Assembly: GCF_000590885.1 (NCBI RefSeq)
Contig: NZ_JFHN01000050.1
Span: forward strand, 59,220 to 123,219
Source: Erwinia mallotivora
GTDB lineage: Bacteria > Pseudomonadota > Gammaproteobacteria > Enterobacterales > Enterobacteriaceae
Direction of reading: 5' to 3'
Length of the DNA stretch: 64,000 nucleotides
Shown piece after piece: positions 18,466-31,251 of the stretch. The translations under genes were made by a program, and so were the position numbers. Under the pieces are notes generated by a model, which saw nothing but the letters and a program-made list of their open reading frames with translations, did not search any database and had not been told where the DNA came from. The stretch's first letter is position 1. The number at the start of each line of letters is the position of its first letter.

Positions 18466-19701
18466 ATGAACAGCACAGGCCGTTCCCGAAAATTTTTGCC
18501 GATCCTTATCGTCGCCGCGCTGGCCGCCGGTGGCGGGTACTGGTGGTTGAGTCACAGCGCATCTCAGCCGGACAGTGCTCAGCCGGGCAATCACCGGCAG
18601 GCGGCAGGCGGTAAAGGGGGACGACACGGTGGTGCGCTGCCGCCGGTGCAGGCAGCGCAGGCGGCGACCCAAAGCGTGCCGCAGTTTCTCTCCGGGCTGG
18701 GCACGGTGATGGCTGCCAATACGGTCACCCTGCGCAGTCGCGTGGAGGGAGAACTGACCGCGATACATTTTGACGAAGGGCAGGAGGTGAAGGCCGGTCA
18801 GCTGCTGGCCGAAATTGATCCCCGCCCCTGGCAGGTTGCGCTGGCGCAGGCAGAGGGCCAGCTGGCAAAAGATCAGGCCACGCTGGCTAATGCCCGCCGG
18901 GATCTGGCCCGCTATGAACAGCTGGCAAAGAGCCATCTGGTCTCGCAACAGGAGCTGGATGCCCAGCGCGCCCTGGTCAGTGAAACGCTCGGAACGATTA
19001 AAGCTGACCAGGCCAGCGTCGCCAGCGCTCAGCTTAATCTGACCTGGAGCAGAATTACCTCGCCCATTTCCGGACGCGTCGGTCTGCGTCAGGTTGACAT
19101 CGGCAACTACGTGACCAGCGGCGACACCAACGGCATCGTGGTGATCACCCAGACGCATCCCATCGACCTGGTATTCAGCCTGCCGGAAAATGATATCGGC
19201 AGCGTGCTGGCGGCGCAGAAAAGTGCTCAGCCCGTGGTGGTGGAAGCCTGGGATCGCAGCAACAAAACGCTGTTAACCCACGGCACCCTGCTGAGTATGG
19301 ACAACCAGATCGATGCCACCACCGGCACCGTCAAACTGAAAGCGCGCTTTGCCAATCAGGACGATGCGCTTTTTCCCAACCAGTTTGTTAACGCCCGACT
19401 GAAGGTCAGCACCTTACAGGATGCGATCGTCATTCCGCCTGCCGCATTGCAGATGGGCAACGAAGGTCATTTTGTCTGGGTGGTCAACAGTGAGAACCTC
19501 GTCAGTAAGAAAGCGGTGACCATTGGGTCAGAGGACAGCCAGAAAGTGGTGATCGCCAGCGGGCTGGAGGCCGGGGAGCGGGTGGTGACCGATGGCATCG
19601 ACCGCCTGACCGAAGGGGCGAAAGTGGAGGTGGTCGCCCCTCAGTCCTTACCGCTGACCAGTGGTAAAATCCGCCAGCCGGCAAAAGGAGCCAGCGACTG
19701 A
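18466..19701 (+). CDS. mdtA: Multidrug efflux membrane-fusion protein MdtA
   Basis: Periplasmic adaptor of the MdtABC-TolC tripartite pump, which exports bile salts, novobiocin and, in plant pathogens, plant phenolics. Seen in 411 residues: N-terminal membrane anchor ([19 protein letters not shown]), lipoyl/coiled-coil hairpin region (about 85-190), beta-barrel and membrane-proximal domains. The stop overlaps the mdtB start (TGATG), indicating translational coupling. It heads the mdtABCD-baeSR operon, which BaeR activates under envelope stress in relatives. Confidence 0.95.
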   Translation: MNSTGRSRKFLPILIVAALAAGGGYWWLSHSASQPDSAQPGNHRQAAGGKGGRHGGALPPVQAAQAATQSVPQFLSGLGTVMAANTVTLRSRVEGELTAIHFDEGQEVKAGQLLAEIDPRPWQVALAQAEGQLAKDQATLANARRDLARYEQLAKSHLVSQQELDAQRALVSETLGTIKADQASVASAQLNLTWSRITSPISGRVGLRQVDIGNYVTSGDTNGIVVITQTHPIDLVFSLPENDIGSVLAAQKSAQPVVVEAWDRSNKTLLTHGTLLSMDNQIDATTGTVKLKARFANQDDALFPNQFVNARLKVSTLQDAIVIPPAALQMGNEGHFVWVVNSENLVSKKAVTIGSEDSQKVVIASGLEAGERVVTDGIDRLTEGAKVEVVAPQSLPLTSGKIRQPAKGASD

Positions 19702-22700
19702 TGCAGGTTCTGCCCCCCCATCATGGCGGTCCTTCCCGCCAGTTTATTCTTCGCCCGGTTGCCACCACCCTGTTAATGGTCGCTATCCTGCTGGCCGGTA
19801 TCCTTGCCTGGCGCGCCCTGCCCGTCTCTGCGCTGCCGGAGGTGGATTACCCGACCATTCAGGTGGTGACGCTCTATCCCGGTGCCAGCCCCGATGTGGT
19901 CACCTCGTCGATTACCGCCCCACTGGAACGCCAGTTTGGTCAGATGTCAGGCTTAAAACAGATGTCGTCGCAAAGTTCAGGCGGCGCATCGGTGGTCACC
20001 CTACAGTTTCAGCTGACGCTGGCGCTGGATGTGGCTGAGCAGGAAGTGCAGGCGGCGATCAATGCCGCCACCAATTTGCTGCCTGCCGATCTGCCCAATC
20101 CCCCGGTCTACAGCAAGGTTAACCCTGCCGATCCGCCGATTATGACGCTGGCCGTCACCACCACCAGTATGCCGTTAACTCAGGTGCAGGATATGGTGGA
20201 AACGCGGGTGGCACAGAAGATTTCGCAGGTTTCCGGCGTCGGGCTGGTGACGTTATCCGGGGGCCAGCGGCCGGCGGTCAGGGTGAAGCTGAACGCACAG
20301 GCACTGGCCGCGCTGGGGCTGGACAGTGAACAGGTGCGCAGCGCCATCAGCAGTGCCAACGTCAACTCCGCGAAAGGCAGCCTCGACGGTCCCGAACGTT
20401 CCATTACCCTCTCCGCCAATGACCAGATGAAATCAGTCGAGGACTATCGCCAGCTGATAGTCTCTTACCAGAATGGTTCGCCGGTGCGGCTGCGGGATGT
20501 CGCCAGCGTCGAACAGGGGGCAGAGAACCGCTGGCTGGGTGCCTGGGCGAACCGCCAGCCCGCCATTGTGCTTAACATCCAGCGCCAGCCCGGTGCCAAT
20601 ATTATTACCACCGCCGACAACATCCGGCAGATGTTACCGGCGCTGACCGCCACGCTACCCAAATCGGTGGATGTGCAGGTGCTGACCGACCGCACCAGCA
20701 CTATCCGCGCGTCGGTCGCCGACGTGCAGTTTGAGCTGCTGCTGGCGATTGTGCTGGTGGTAATGATTATCTGGCTGTTTCTGCGCAATATCCCGGCCAC
20801 CCTTATTCCTGCTGTGGCCGTGCCGCTGTCGCTGATTGGCACCTTCGCAGTGATCTGGTTCCTCGGTTTTTCCATCAATAACCTGACGCTGATGGCGCTG
20901 ACCATTGCCACCGGTTTTGTGGTGGATGATGCCATCGTGGTTATCGAGAATATCTCGCGCTATATCGAGAAGGGGGAGAAACCGCTGGCCGCCGCGCTGA
21001 AAGGGGCGGGCGAAATTGGATTTACCATTATCTCGCTGACCTTCTCACTGATTGCCGTGCTGATCCCCCTGCTGTTTATGGGCGACATCGTGGGCCGCCT
21101 GTTTCGCGAATTTGCCGTCACCCTGGCGATTGCCATTCTTATCTCTGCGGTGGTATCGCTGACCCTGACGCCGATGATGTGCGCCAGAATGCTCAGCGCT
21201 GAGTCGCTGCAAAAACAGAATCGTTTTTTCCGCGCCAGCGAAGCGATGTTTGACCGGGTTATCGCCGGTTACGGTCGCCTGCTCAGCAGGGTATTGAACC
21301 ACCCCTGGCTGACGCTCAGCGTGGCGCTGGGTACGCTGGCGCTGACGGTGCTGCTGTGGATGACCATTCCGAAAGGCTTCTTCCCGCTACAGGATAACGG
21401 CATTATTCAGGGAACAATTCAGGCACCGCAATCGGTCTCTTATGCCAGTATGGCCCAGCGTCAGCAGCAGGTGGCAGAGCGGCTGATGCAGGACCCGGCG
21501 GTAGAGAGCCTGACCTCATTTATCGGCGTTGACGGCACCAATCCGGCGCTGAACAGTGGAAGGCTGTTAATTAATCTTAAACCCCTGAGCGAGCGCGACG
21601 ATCGCATTCCGGTGGTGATCAGACGTTTACAGCAGCAGGTGGCGCAGTTGCCCGGAATCAATCTCTATCTGCAACCGGTGCAGGACCTGACCATTGATAC
21701 CACCGTCAGCCGCACCCAGTATCAGTTTACGCTTCAGGCCGGATCGATTGACTCGCTCAGTTTGTGGGTGCCCAGGCTGATGGCGCAGCTGGCCGTGTTA
21801 CCCGAGTTACAGGACGTCAGCAGCGACTGGCAGGACCAGGGGCTGGAAGCCTTTATCAGGGTGGATCGCGACAGCGCCACGCGGCTGGGGATCAGTATGG
21901 CCGATGTCGATAACGCCCTGTATAACGCCTTCGGTCAGCGCCTGATTTCCACCATTTATACTCAGGCCAGTCAGTATCGCGTGGTGCTGGAGCACGATAC
22001 CAGCAGCACACCAGGGCTGGCCGCGCTGGATGCGATTCGTCTGCAAAGCAGCAATGGCACCATCGTGCCCCTCAGCGCCATCGCCAGGGTGGAGCAACGC
22101 CACGGCGCGCTGAGCATCAACCATCTCGACCAGTTTCCCTCCACCACCTTCTCGTTCAACGTCAGCGAGGGTTACTCGCTGGAACAGGCGGTGAATGCCA
22201 TCACCAAAGCCGAGCGGGAACTGGCCATGCCTGCCGAGATCATGACCCAGTTCCAGGGCAGTACGCTGGCGTTTCAGGCGGCGCTCTCCAGCACCGTCTG
22301 GCTGATCATCGCCGCCGTGGTGGCGATGTATATCGTGCTGGGCGTGCTGTATGAGAGCTTTATTCATCCCATTACCATTCTCTCCACCCTGCCCACCGCC
22401 GGGGTCGGCGCCCTGCTGGCGCTGATGTTAAGCGGCAGTGAGCTGGATGTGATTGCCATTATTGGCATCATCCTGCTGATCGGTATTGTGAAGAAAAACG
22501 CCATCATGATGATCGACTTCGCGCTCGCCGCCGAACGGGAGCAGGGAATGGCCCCGTACGAGGCGATTTATCAGGCCTGCCTGCTGCGTTTTCGCCCGAT
22601 CCTGATGACCACGCTGGCCGCGCTGCTGGGGGCGCTGCCGCTGATGCTCAGCACCGGCCAGGGCGCAGAACTGCGTCAGCCGCTGGGCATTGCCATGGTG

Positions 22701-22817
22701 GGCGGGCTTATCCTCAGCCAGGTGCTGACGCTGTTCACCACCCCGGTTATCTATCTGCTGTTTGATCGGCTGGCCCGGGCATCACGCCGCCGCATCGTCC
22801 GCAAGGAGGCGCAGTGA
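19701..22817 (+). CDS. mdtB: RND efflux transporter subunit MdtB
   Basis: Proton-driven inner-membrane pump subunit. MdtB and MdtC form a heterotrimer, and MdtB mainly carries proton translocation. In 1038 residues: 12 membrane segments, two large periplasmic loops, and the TM4 proton-relay motif with paired Asp ([16 protein letters not shown], about 402-418). It aligns almost throughout with E. coli MdtB, starting at MQVLPP. The end overlaps mdtC by 4 bp. Confidence 0.97.
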   Translation: MQVLPPHHGGPSRQFILRPVATTLLMVAILLAGILAWRALPVSALPEVDYPTIQVVTLYPGASPDVVTSSITAPLERQFGQMSGLKQMSSQSSGGASVVTLQFQLTLALDVAEQEVQAAINAATNLLPADLPNPPVYSKVNPADPPIMTLAVTTTSMPLTQVQDMVETRVAQKISQVSGVGLVTLSGGQRPAVRVKLNAQALAALGLDSEQVRSAISSANVNSAKGSLDGPERSITLSANDQMKSVEDYRQLIVSYQNGSPVRLRDVASVEQGAENRWLGAWANRQPAIVLNIQRQPGANIITTADNIRQMLPALTATLPKSVDVQVLTDRTSTIRASVADVQFELLLAIVLVVMIIWLFLRNIPATLIPAVAVPLSLIGTFAVIWFLGFSINNLTLMALTIATGFVVDDAIVVIENISRYIEKGEKPLAAALKGAGEIGFTIISLTFSLIAVLIPLLFMGDIVGRLFREFAVTLAIAILISAVVSLTLTPMMCARMLSAESLQKQNRFFRASEAMFDRVIAGYGRLLSRVLNHPWLTLSVALGTLALTVLLWMTIPKGFFPLQDNGIIQGTIQAPQSVSYASMAQRQQQVAERLMQDPAVESLTSFIGVDGTNPALNSGRLLINLKPLSERDDRIPVVIRRLQQQVAQLPGINLYLQPVQDLTIDTTVSRTQYQFTLQAGSIDSLSLWVPRLMAQLAVLPELQDVSSDWQDQGLEAFIRVDRDSATRLGISMADVDNALYNAFGQRLISTIYTQASQYRVVLEHDTSSTPGLAALDAIRLQSSNGTIVPLSAIARVEQRHGALSINHLDQFPSTTFSFNVSEGYSLEQAVNAITKAERELAMPAEIMTQFQGSTLAFQAALSSTVWLIIAAVVAMYIVLGVLYESFIHPITILSTLPTAGVGALLALMLSGSELDVIAIIGIILLIGIVKKNAIMMIDFALAAEREQGMAPYEAIYQACLLRFRPILMTTLAALLGALPLMLSTGQGAELRQPLGIAMVGGLILSQVLTLFTTPVIYLLFDRLARASRRRIVRKEAQ

Positions 22818-25800
22818 AATTTTATGCGCTGTTTATTCACCGGCCGGTAGCGACCATTCTGCTGACCATCTCGGTGACGCTGGCAGGCGTGTTGGGTTTC
22901 CGCCTGCTGCCGGTCGCTCCGCTGCCGCAGGTGGACTTTCCGGTGATCATGATCTCCGCCTCGCTGCCCGGCGCATCGCCAGAGACGATGGCCGCCACCA
23001 TCGCCACGCCGCTGGAGCGCTCACTGGGGCGTATCGCCGGGGTGACGGAGATGACCTCCACCAGTTCGCTGGGCAGTACGCGCATCATCCTGATGTTCGA
23101 TTATGACCGTGACATCAACGGCGCGGCGCGCGATGTGCAGGGTGCGATTAACGCCGCCCAGAGTCTGCTGCCCACCGGCATGCCCGCCCGCCCCAGCTGG
23201 CGCAAGATGAATCCCTCCGACGCGCCAGTGATGATTATGACCCTGACCTCGGACAGCTATTCGCAGGGGGAGCTGTATGACTTTGCTTCCACCCAGCTGG
23301 CGCAAAAGCTGGCGCAGATTGATGGCGTGGGGGATGTCTCCATCGGCGGCAGTTCCCTGCCCGCCGTGCGGGTGGCGCTGAATCCGCAGGCGCTGTTCAG
23401 TCAGGGCGTGTCGCTGGATGCGGTGCGTCAGGCTATCGCCAATGCTAACCAACGTCGTCCTCAGGGAGCGGTTGAAGACAGCCAGCAGCGCTGGCAGATA
23501 AAAACCAACGACCAGCTGAAAACCGCCGCTGAGTATCAGCCGCTGGTGGTGCACTACCGTAACGGAGCCGCGGTGCGTCTTCAGGATGTGGCCAGCGTCA
23601 CCGATTCGGTGCAGGATCTGCGCAACGCCGGGATGGCTGATGCCAAACCAGCCATTCTGATGCTTATCCGTAAACTGCCGGAAGCCAACATTATCGACAC
23701 GGTGGACAGGATCCGTGCTGAAGTGCCTGAACTGCGCAAAATTATTCCGGCCAGCATTCATCTTGATGTCGCTCAGGACCGCTCCCCGACCATCCGGGCC
23801 TCTCTCGCCGAGGTGGAGCAGTCGCTGGTGATTTCCGTGGCGCTGGTTATCCTGGTGGTGTTTGTCTTCCTGCGCTCAGGCCGGGCGACGCTTATCCCGG
23901 CCATCGCCGTGCCGGTGTCGCTCATCGGCACTTTTGCCGCCATGTATCTGCTTGGCTTCAGCCTGAATAATCTCTCCCTGATGGCGCTGACCGTGGCAAC
24001 CGGCTTTGTCGTCGATGATGCCATTGTGGTGCTGGAAAATATCTCCCGCCATGTGGAAGCGGGTATCAGGCCCATTGAAGCAGCGCTGAAGGGGGTGCGC
24101 GAAGTGGGCTTCACCGTATTGTCGATGAGCCTGTCATTGATTGCGGTGTTCCTGCCGCTGCTGCTGCTTGACGGGCTGGTGGGTCGCTTCTTTAAGGAAT
24201 TCGCGCTGACCCTGTCAGTAGCGATTGCCATTTCGCTGGTGATTTCGGTGACGCTGACGCCGATGATGTGCGCCCGTTTACTCAAGGCGCAACCGCCCCG
24301 CAGCCCCCGTTCCACCAGCCTGATGAGCTATATTCAGCATGGCTATGGTCGCTCGCTAAACTGGGTGCTGGACCATGCGCGCTGGACGCTGCTGGTGTTT
24401 CTCGCCACCATCGGCCTGACCGTGTATCTCTACGCCACGGTGCCCAAAACCTTTATGCCAGAGCAGGATACCGGCAGACTGATGGGCTCAATTCAGGCCG
24501 ATCAGAGCATTTCGTTTCAGGCAATGCGTGGCAAACTACAGGACTTTATGAAAATCATTCGTGACGATCCGGCGGTGGAGAGCGTGGTGGGCTTTACCGG
24601 CGGCTCCCGCACCAACAGCGGCATGATGTTTATCTCGCTGAAACCGTTAAAACAGCGCAGCGAAAGTGCCCAGCAGGTGATTGCCCGGCTGCGGGTTAAG
24701 CTGGCCGGCGAGCCTGGTGCCAGCTTGTGGCTACAGGCGGTGCAGGATTTTCGCATGGGCGGCCGCGAGTCCAACGCCGGTTATCAGTACACCCTGCTGT
24801 CGGACAGTCTGGAAGATTTACGCAGCTGGGAGCCGAAAATTCGTCAGGCTTTTGCCGCGCTGCCCGAGCTGGCCGATGTTAACTCCGATCAGCAGGATAA
24901 AGGATCAGAAATGGCGCTGACCTACGACCGAGACAGCATGGCACGGCTGGGGATTAATGTCTCAGAGGTCAACAGCCTGCTGAATAATGCCTTTGGTCAG
25001 CGACAAATCTCCACCATTTATCAGCCCCTGAACCAGTACCGGGTGGTGATGGAAGTCGATCCGCGTTACACCCAGGACATCAGTTCGCTGGATTTAATGT
25101 ACGTGATTAACAGCGACGGTCAGTCGATTCCACTGTCATATTTCGCCCGCTGGCAACCGGCTAACGCCCCCTTGTCCGTCAACCATCAGGGGCTGTCGGC
25201 AGCCACCACGCTCTCCTTTAACCTGCCGGAGGGCGGCACGCTGTCGCAGGCAGCCGATGCCATCGATCGCAGCATGACCGCACTGGGCGTGCCAGCCAGC
25301 ATTCGCGGCAGTTTTGCCGGTACGGCGCAGGCCTTTCAGAAAAGCCAGAGCGGTCAGCTGTGGCTGATTGTGGCCGCCATCGCCACCATGTATATCGTGC
25401 TGGGCATGTTATATGAAAGTTACGTGCATCCGCTGACCATCCTCTCCACCCTGCCCTCCGCGGGCGTTGGCGCACTGCTGGCGCTGGAGCTGTTCAGCGC
25501 GCCGTTCAGCCTGATCGCGCTGATTGGCATCCTGCTGCTGATCGGCATTGTCAAAAAGAATGCCATTATGATGGTCGATTTCGCACTGGACGCGCAGCGC
25601 AACGCCAGTCTGAGCGCCCGCGAGGCGATTTTCCAGGCCAGCATACTGCGTTTTCGTCCGATTATGATGACCACCCTGGCGGCACTGTTTGGTGCTCTGC
25701 CGCTGGTGCTGACATCCGGCGATGGCGCGGAACTACGTCAGCCGCTGGGGATTACCATCGCCGGTGGTCTGGTGATGAGCCAGTTGCTGACGCTCTACAC

Positions 25801-25879
25801 CACGCCGGTGGTCTGGTTGTATATGGATAAGCTGCGGCGCAAATCCCACCGTAACCGAGTCGATGCCAACCATGCCTGA
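22814..25879 (+). CDS. mdtC: RND efflux transporter subunit MdtC
   Basis: Second RND subunit of the MdtBC heterotrimer, thought to be mainly responsible for drug binding. The 1021 residues have the same 12-segment plan; the TM4 relay is [16 protein letters not shown] at about 397-412. It begins with [17 protein letters not shown], as in E. coli MdtC. Overlap of 4 bp with mdtB and 17 bp with mdtD shows a compact operon. Confidence 0.97.
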   Translation: MKFYALFIHRPVATILLTISVTLAGVLGFRLLPVAPLPQVDFPVIMISASLPGASPETMAATIATPLERSLGRIAGVTEMTSTSSLGSTRIILMFDYDRDINGAARDVQGAINAAQSLLPTGMPARPSWRKMNPSDAPVMIMTLTSDSYSQGELYDFASTQLAQKLAQIDGVGDVSIGGSSLPAVRVALNPQALFSQGVSLDAVRQAIANANQRRPQGAVEDSQQRWQIKTNDQLKTAAEYQPLVVHYRNGAAVRLQDVASVTDSVQDLRNAGMADAKPAILMLIRKLPEANIIDTVDRIRAEVPELRKIIPASIHLDVAQDRSPTIRASLAEVEQSLVISVALVILVVFVFLRSGRATLIPAIAVPVSLIGTFAAMYLLGFSLNNLSLMALTVATGFVVDDAIVVLENISRHVEAGIRPIEAALKGVREVGFTVLSMSLSLIAVFLPLLLLDGLVGRFFKEFALTLSVAIAISLVISVTLTPMMCARLLKAQPPRSPRSTSLMSYIQHGYGRSLNWVLDHARWTLLVFLATIGLTVYLYATVPKTFMPEQDTGRLMGSIQADQSISFQAMRGKLQDFMKIIRDDPAVESVVGFTGGSRTNSGMMFISLKPLKQRSESAQQVIARLRVKLAGEPGASLWLQAVQDFRMGGRESNAGYQYTLLSDSLEDLRSWEPKIRQAFAALPELADVNSDQQDKGSEMALTYDRDSMARLGINVSEVNSLLNNAFGQRQISTIYQPLNQYRVVMEVDPRYTQDISSLDLMYVINSDGQSIPLSYFARWQPANAPLSVNHQGLSAATTLSFNLPEGGTLSQAADAIDRSMTALGVPASIRGSFAGTAQAFQKSQSGQLWLIVAAIATMYIVLGMLYESYVHPLTILSTLPSAGVGALLALELFSAPFSLIALIGILLLIGIVKKNAIMMVDFALDAQRNASLSAREAIFQASILRFRPIMMTTLAALFGALPLVLTSGDGAELRQPLGITIAGGLVMSQLLTLYTTPVVWLYMDKLRRKSHRNRVDANHA

Positions 25880-27308
25880 CAACAGAGCCCGGCCAGAGCC
25901 GGAAAATGCCCTTCCTTCCCGCACGCGCTGGCAGCTGTGGATAGTGGCCTTCGGCTTCTTTATGCAGTCGCTGGATACCACCATTGTCAACACCGCCCTG
26001 CCTTCAATGGCGCTGAGCCTGCATCAGAACCCGCTGCATATGCACACGGTGGTGGTGGCCTATGTGCTCACCGTCGCGATGATGCTGCCGGTCAGCGGCT
26101 GGCTGGCCGACCGCTTTGGGGTGCGGAATATTTTTTTCAGCGCCATTATTCTGTTCAGCGTCGGCTCGCTATCCTGTGCGCTGGCGACCACGCTGGATCA
26201 GCTGATTATCGCCCGCGTGGTGCAGGGCATCGGCGGGGCGATGATGGTGCCGGTCGGTCGCCTGACGGTGATGAAACTGGTGCCGCGTGAACAATATATG
26301 GCGGCGATGACCTTCGTCACGCTGCCCGGTCAGATTGGTCCGCTGCTGGGGCCGGCGCTCGGCGGCGTGCTGGTGCAGTATGTCAGCTGGCACTGGATTT
26401 TCCTGATTAATCTGCCGGTCGGGCTGGCAGGAGCCATCGCCACCCTGCTACTGCTGCCGAACCTGCGGCTGTCGCCACGGCGCTTTGATTTCCCTGGTTT
26501 TATTCTGCTGGCAACCGGTATGGCGACGCTGACGCTGGCGCTGGATGGTCAGAAAGGGCTGGGGATCTCCCCTCTGTTGCTGTGCCTGTTTATTTTGACC
26601 GGCCTGTTTTCGCTGCTGTTTTATCTGCTGCATGCGCGGGGCAATCAGCACGCGCTGTTCAGTCTGGCACTGTTTCGTCATCCGCTGTATGCCCTCGGCC
26701 TGCTGGGCAGCTTCACCGGCCGCATCGGCAGTGGCATGTTGCCGTTTATGGCACCGCTGTTTTTGCAAATTGGCATGGGGTTCAGCCCGTTTCATGCCGG
26801 GCTGATGATGATCCCAATGGTGCTCGGCAATATGGGGATGAAACGTATCGTGGTGCAGACCGTAAACCGCTTTGGTTACCGCAACGTGCTGGTGTACGCC
26901 ACGGTCGCCCTCAGTCTGGTGGTGCTGCTGTTTCCGCTGGTGGCGCTGCTGGGCTGGCGTTGGCTGCTGCCGGTAGTGCTGTTCCTGCTGGGCATGGTCA
27001 ACGCCATTCGCTTTTCAGCGATGAACACCCTGACGCTGAAATCGCTGCCGGACGAGCTGGCCAGCAGCGGCAACAGCCTGCTGTCGATGATTATGCAGTT
27101 ATCGATGAGTATCGGCGTCACCGTCGCCGGGCTGCTGCTGGGGACTTTTGGTCACCAGGCGCTGGCTGACAGTCCCGACGTGCATCAGGCCTTTATTTAC
27201 AGCTGGCTCTGTATGGCGGTGGTGATTATTCTGCCTGCGCTGGTCTTCAGGCGCGTGCCGTCTGATGTCACTAAAAATGTGGTGCTGAGCCGCCGGAGGA
27301 GTTCCTGA
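25863..27308 (+). CDS. mdtD: MFS transporter MdtD
   Basis: Fourth gene of the mdt operon, a DHA2-type MFS protein with about 14 membrane segments; not needed for MdtABC drug resistance in E. coli and linked there to citrate or iron-citrate export. MFS motif A is [14 protein letters not shown] (about 79-92). The DHA2 motif C lies in [18 protein letters not shown]. Two in-frame ATGs (25863, 25872) lie inside the mdtC end; the first is used here, giving 481 residues. The stop overlaps the baeS ATG (TGATG). Confidence 0.95.
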   Translation: MPTMPDNRARPEPENALPSRTRWQLWIVAFGFFMQSLDTTIVNTALPSMALSLHQNPLHMHTVVVAYVLTVAMMLPVSGWLADRFGVRNIFFSAIILFSVGSLSCALATTLDQLIIARVVQGIGGAMMVPVGRLTVMKLVPREQYMAAMTFVTLPGQIGPLLGPALGGVLVQYVSWHWIFLINLPVGLAGAIATLLLLPNLRLSPRRFDFPGFILLATGMATLTLALDGQKGLGISPLLLCLFILTGLFSLLFYLLHARGNQHALFSLALFRHPLYALGLLGSFTGRIGSGMLPFMAPLFLQIGMGFSPFHAGLMMIPMVLGNMGMKRIVVQTVNRFGYRNVLVYATVALSLVVLLFPLVALLGWRWLLPVVLFLLGMVNAIRFSAMNTLTLKSLPDELASSGNSLLSMIMQLSMSIGVTVAGLLLGTFGHQALADSPDVHQAFIYSWLCMAVVIILPALVFRRVPSDVTKNVVLSRRRSS

Positions 27309-28693
27309 TGTTTGCGAAGTTGCGTATCGGCATTACCGCCAAGTTATTTATGGCGATTTTTTCCACCTGCATGCTGGTGCTGATTACCATGCACTGGGGG
27401 GTTCGCCTCAGCTTTGAGCACGGCTTTATCGATTACATTAAAAAAGGCAACGAGCAGCGGCTGATTATGCTCAGCGATGCGCTGGCCGACCAGTACGAGC
27501 AGCACGGCAGCTGGGACTTTCTGCGCAATAATAACCGGCTGGTATTTCAGATCCTGCACTCGCTGGAGCAGAACCCGGAATCCAGTAACCAACTACCGCC
27601 CCACGGCTGGCGCACCCAGTTCTGGGTAATTGACCAGCAGTACCATGTGATGATTGGCCCCCGCTCACCGGTGCCGCCGGAGGGGAACCGGCGCAATATC
27701 ACCACCAGCAACGGGCATGTTGTCGGCTGGGTGATTGGCTCGCCGCCTGAACGCCTGACCCGCAGCGCCGACATTAACTTCGATCAGCAACAAAAACGCA
27801 CCAGCTGGATTATCGTCGGCCTGACGATGTTGCTGGCGGCGCTGGTTACCTGGCTGATGTCACGCGGGCTGCTGGCACCGGTAAAACGTCTGGTGGACGG
27901 CACCCATCGGCTGGCGGCCGGTGATTTTACCAGTCGGGTGCAGGCCAACAGCCGTGATGAGCTGGGCCGCCTCGCCCAGGATTTTAATCGTCTGGCCGGC
28001 ACGCTGGAAAAAAACGAAAGTATGCGCCGTGCCTTTATGGCCGATATTTCTCACGAGCTGAGAACCCCGCTGGCGATCCTGCGGGGTGAACTGGAAGCCA
28101 TTCAGGATGGGGTACGTCAGCTGACGCCGGAATCCATCGTCTCGTTGCAGGGTGAAGTCAGCACGCTGACCAAACTGGTGGATGATGTACACCAGCTGTC
28201 ACTCTCCGATGAGGGCGCGCTGGCCTACCGTAAAAGCGACATTAATCTGGTGCCGCTGCTGGAGCTGGTTGCCGCCAACTTCAGCCATCGCTATCAACGG
28301 CAGGGATTGACCCTGCACCTTGCGCTACCCGAGCAGGCTGTGCTGTTTGGCGACCCGGATCGTCTGATACAGCTGTTCACCAACCTGATGGAAAACAGCC
28401 TGCGTTACACCGATGCCGGCGGCGGGCTGACGGTAACTGTGGAAAAGCTGGAGAGCCAGTGGCTGTTACAGTTCGAAGACAGCGCGCCCGGCATCACTGA
28501 CGCGCAGCGCGGGCAGATTTTTGAGCGCTTTTATCGCGCCGAAAGCTCGCGTAACCGAGCCAGCGGCGGCTCCGGGTTGGGGCTGGCTATCTGTCAGAAT
28601 ATCGTCGAAGCACACGACGGGCGCATCACTGCCGATCATGCCTCTGCCGGAGGGCTGAGAATTACAGTACACTTACCCTGCAAAAACCATTAA
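27308..28693 (+). CDS. baeS: Envelope-stress sensor histidine kinase BaeS
   Basis: Inner-membrane sensor that phosphorylates BaeR on exposure to envelope-damaging compounds. In 461 residues: TM1 (about 10-32), a periplasmic sensor, TM2 (about 165-185), HAMP (about 187-238), H-box [16 protein letters not shown] with phospho-His at about 248, and an HATPase_c domain with N-box, G1 and [10 protein letters not shown]2 box. It starts within the mdtD stop codon and lies 38 bp before baeR. Confidence 0.95.
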   Translation: MFAKLRIGITAKLFMAIFSTCMLVLITMHWGVRLSFEHGFIDYIKKGNEQRLIMLSDALADQYEQHGSWDFLRNNNRLVFQILHSLEQNPESSNQLPPHGWRTQFWVIDQQYHVMIGPRSPVPPEGNRRNITTSNGHVVGWVIGSPPERLTRSADINFDQQQKRTSWIIVGLTMLLAALVTWLMSRGLLAPVKRLVDGTHRLAAGDFTSRVQANSRDELGRLAQDFNRLAGTLEKNESMRRAFMADISHELRTPLAILRGELEAIQDGVRQLTPESIVSLQGEVSTLTKLVDDVHQLSLSDEGALAYRKSDINLVPLLELVAANFSHRYQRQGLTLHLALPEQAVLFGDPDRLIQLFTNLMENSLRYTDAGGGLTVTVEKLESQWLLQFEDSAPGITDAQRGQIFERFYRAESSRNRASGGSGLGLAICQNIVEAHDGRITADHASAGGLRITVHLPCKNH

Positions 28694-28731
28694 GAGAGGG
28701 CATTTCACCCTCACGCTGTGCATGGAGTGTT

Positions 28732-29439
28732 ATGAATTCGCAAACCCAGGCCCCACTGATCCTGATCGTTGAAGATGAACCTAAACTCGGCCAGCTGCTG
28801 GTTGATTATCTGCAAGCGTCCAGTTACCGCACCCACCACCTGCTGCGTGGCGACGAGGTGCTGGCGTGGGTAAAACAGACGCCACCGGATCTGATCCTGC
28901 TGGACCAGATGCTGCCGGGAATGGATGGCCTGTCGCTGTGTCGTGAAATCCGCCGTTTTTCCGAGCTGCCGATTATTATGGTCACCGCCAAAACCGAAGA
29001 GATCGATCGCCTGCTGGGACTGGAAACCGGGGCAGACGATTATGTCTGCAAACCTTTCAGCCCACGCGAAGTGGTGGCGCGGGTGAAAACCATTCTCAAA
29101 CGCTGTCGTTACACCCCGGAAGAGGCCCAGAAAGCTTCCCTGCTGGTGGTGGATGAGGGGCGCTTTCAGGCCAGCTGGAATAACACCACGCTGGACCTCA
29201 CGCCCGCTGAGTTTCGCCTGCTGAAAACCCTGGCGCAGGAGCCGGGCATCGTTTTCACGCGCGAGATGCTGCTCAATCATTTATACGATGATTACCGGGT
29301 GGTGACCGATCGCACCATTGACAGCCATATCAAGAACCTGCGGCGCAAGCTGGAGGCACTGGATGCTGACCAGCCCTTTATTCGCGCCGTGTACGGCATG
29401 GGCTATCGTTGGGAGGCAGATGTCTGCCGTTTGATCTGA
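28732..29439 (+). CDS. baeR: Response regulator BaeR
   Basis: OmpR/PhoB-family regulator that activates its own mdt-bae operon and other envelope genes such as spy and acrD. The receiver domain (1-120) has the acidic pocket EDE near residue 14 and the phospho-acceptor Asp in [10 protein letters not shown] at about 57. The Lys in [10 protein letters not shown] is at about 106. The winged-helix domain (about 135-230) ends in the usual [12 protein letters not shown]. Length 235. Confidence 0.95.
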   Translation: MNSQTQAPLILIVEDEPKLGQLLVDYLQASSYRTHHLLRGDEVLAWVKQTPPDLILLDQMLPGMDGLSLCREIRRFSELPIIMVTAKTEEIDRLLGLETGADDYVCKPFSPREVVARVKTILKRCRYTPEEAQKASLLVVDEGRFQASWNNTTLDLTPAEFRLLKTLAQEPGIVFTREMLLNHLYDDYRVVTDRTIDSHIKNLRRKLEALDADQPFIRAVYGMGYRWEADVCRLI

Positions 29440-29607
29440 CGCCATTTACATTACTGACGCCTGCTTCTACAATCCCCGCACATTTTGCAGGGTCGCCGCG
29501 ATAATCGCCTGCTGAAAGCGCGCCATTGCTAGCAAAAGCAGTGGCGGCAGCAGGCCACCGCCCGCCGTACCGCAATCTCATCTGACGTCAAAAACTGGAA
29601 ATATCCC

Positions 29608-30981
29608 ATGTTCAAACCGGAACTGCTCTCCCCGGCCGGTACACTGAAAAACATGCGCTACGCCTTTGCCTATGGCGCTGATGCTGTGTATGCCGGTCAG
29701 CCACGTTACAGCCTGCGCGTGCGTAACAATGAATTTAATCATCAGAATCTGGCAACCGGTATCAATGAAGCCCATCAGCTGGGGAAAAAGTTCTACGTGG
29801 TGGTCAATATCGCGCCGCACAACGCCAAGCTGAAAACCTTCATCCGCGATCTGCAACCGGTGGTGGAAATGGGGCCGGACGCGCTGATTATGTCCGATCC
29901 GGGGCTAATCATGATGGTGCGTGAAGCCTTCCCGCAGATGGATATTCATCTGTCGGTACAGGCGAACGCGGTGAACTGGGCGACGGTGAAATTCTGGCAG
30001 CAGATGGGGCTGACCAGGGTGATCCTGTCGCGTGAGCTGTCGCTGGAAGAGATTGAGGAGATCCGCGCGCAGGTGCCGGATATGGAACTGGAAATTTTCG
30101 TTCACGGCGCACTGTGCATGGCCTATTCCGGTCGCTGCCTGCTCTCCGGCTATATTAACAAACGCGACCCCAATCAGGGCACCTGTACCAATGCCTGCCG
30201 CTGGGAATACAAAGTACAGGAAGGTAAACAGGACGAACTGGGACAGATTGTGCATCAGTATCAGCCGATTCCGGTGACCAACATCGAGCCAACGCTGGGA
30301 AAAGGTCAGCCCACCGACAAAGTGTTTATGATTGAAGAATCGATGCGTCCGGGGGAATACATGACCGCCTTCGAGGATGAACACGGCACCTACATAATGA
30401 ACTCAAAAGATCTGCGGGCGGTGGCCCACGTCGGACGGCTGACGCAGATGGGGGTGCACTCGCTGAAAATCGAAGGCCGCACCAAATCACACTACTACTG
30501 CGCCCGCACCGCCCAGGTATATCGCCGGGCTATCGACGATGCGGCCAGCGGTAAGCCCTTTGACAGCAGCCTGCTGAACACCCTTGAAGGTCTGGCGCAT
30601 CGCGGCTATACCGAAGGCTTTCTGCGTCGCCACACCCACGACAGCTATCAGAATTATCAGCAAAGTTTTTCCGCCTCCGACCGGCAGCAGTTTGTCGGGG
30701 AGTTTACCGGTGAACGTCGCGGCAGGATGGCGCAGGTTGAAGTAAAGAACAGATTCAGCGTCGGTGACAGCCTGGAGCTGATGACCCCGGCAGGCAACAT
30801 TACCTTCCGGCTGGATGAAATGGAAAATGCCAAATCGCAACCGACTGAGGTTGCACCCGGCAATGGTCATTTTGTCTGGATCCCGCTGCCACAGGAGATC
30901 GAGCTGGCCTTTGCCCTGCTGATGCGTAATTTCGCCACTGTCCCGGCGGACGCGCCTTCACAGGCAGCCACGGCAGAGTAA
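29608..30981 (+). CDS. trhP: tRNA 5-hydroxyuridine hydroxylation protein TrhP (YegQ)
   Basis: Peptidase U32-family protein required, in parallel with TrhO, for 5-hydroxyuridine formation at tRNA position 34, the precursor of cmo5U. In 457 residues: the U32 core starts MFKPELLSPAGTL, and the signature cysteines lie in ALCMAYSGRCLLSGYINKRD with NQGTCTNACRWEY after it, a possible iron-sulfur site. The C-terminal beta-barrel domain is present. The gene order baeR-yegP-yegQ of E. coli lacks yegP here. Confidence 0.93.
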   Translation: MFKPELLSPAGTLKNMRYAFAYGADAVYAGQPRYSLRVRNNEFNHQNLATGINEAHQLGKKFYVVVNIAPHNAKLKTFIRDLQPVVEMGPDALIMSDPGLIMMVREAFPQMDIHLSVQANAVNWATVKFWQQMGLTRVILSRELSLEEIEEIRAQVPDMELEIFVHGALCMAYSGRCLLSGYINKRDPNQGTCTNACRWEYKVQEGKQDELGQIVHQYQPIPVTNIEPTLGKGQPTDKVFMIEESMRPGEYMTAFEDEHGTYIMNSKDLRAVAHVGRLTQMGVHSLKIEGRTKSHYYCARTAQVYRRAIDDAASGKPFDSSLLNTLEGLAHRGYTEGFLRRHTHDSYQNYQQSFSASDRQQFVGEFTGERRGRMAQVEVKNRFSVGDSLELMTPAGNITFRLDEMENAKSQPTEVAPGNGHFVWIPLPQEIELAFALLMRNFATVPADAPSQAATAE

Positions 30982-31125
30982 AAACCCAAACCCTGGCCGG
31001 ACGGTAATCACATTTTCAGTGGCCATTATCAGAAACCGATCACACTGTTTCAGGCGTTTTCTGGCTATGATAGTGCCGCTGAAAATAACTCACATAAAAC
31101 AGCGTTTTTTTCCAACCTCCTCTCT

Positions 31126-31154
31126 GGCCCGCCCGGAATATCACCTGGCGGGCC
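31126..31154 (+). terminator. GC-rich hairpin downstream of trhP
   Basis: Perfect 8-bp arms GGCCCGCC (31126-31133) and GGCGGGCC (31147-31154), followed by a pyrimidine-rich run with TTTT within five bases. It could end trhP transcription about 145 bp after its stop. The T-tract is interrupted by C residues, so efficiency is doubtful. Confidence 0.45.
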
Positions 31155-31251
31155 ACCCTTTTCCCCCTTCCTTTTCTTTTCCTCAGCCCGGTTTCTGACT
31201 AAATATGCTATAACTGAAGCAGTTTTAAGCCCGTTCTGACAGGAAAAACAG

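Noticed and set aside
18251..29439. Whether the mdt-bae operon carries a special feature
   Set aside because: Gene order, lengths, overlaps and motifs are those of an ordinary enterobacterial mdtABCD-baeSR operon.
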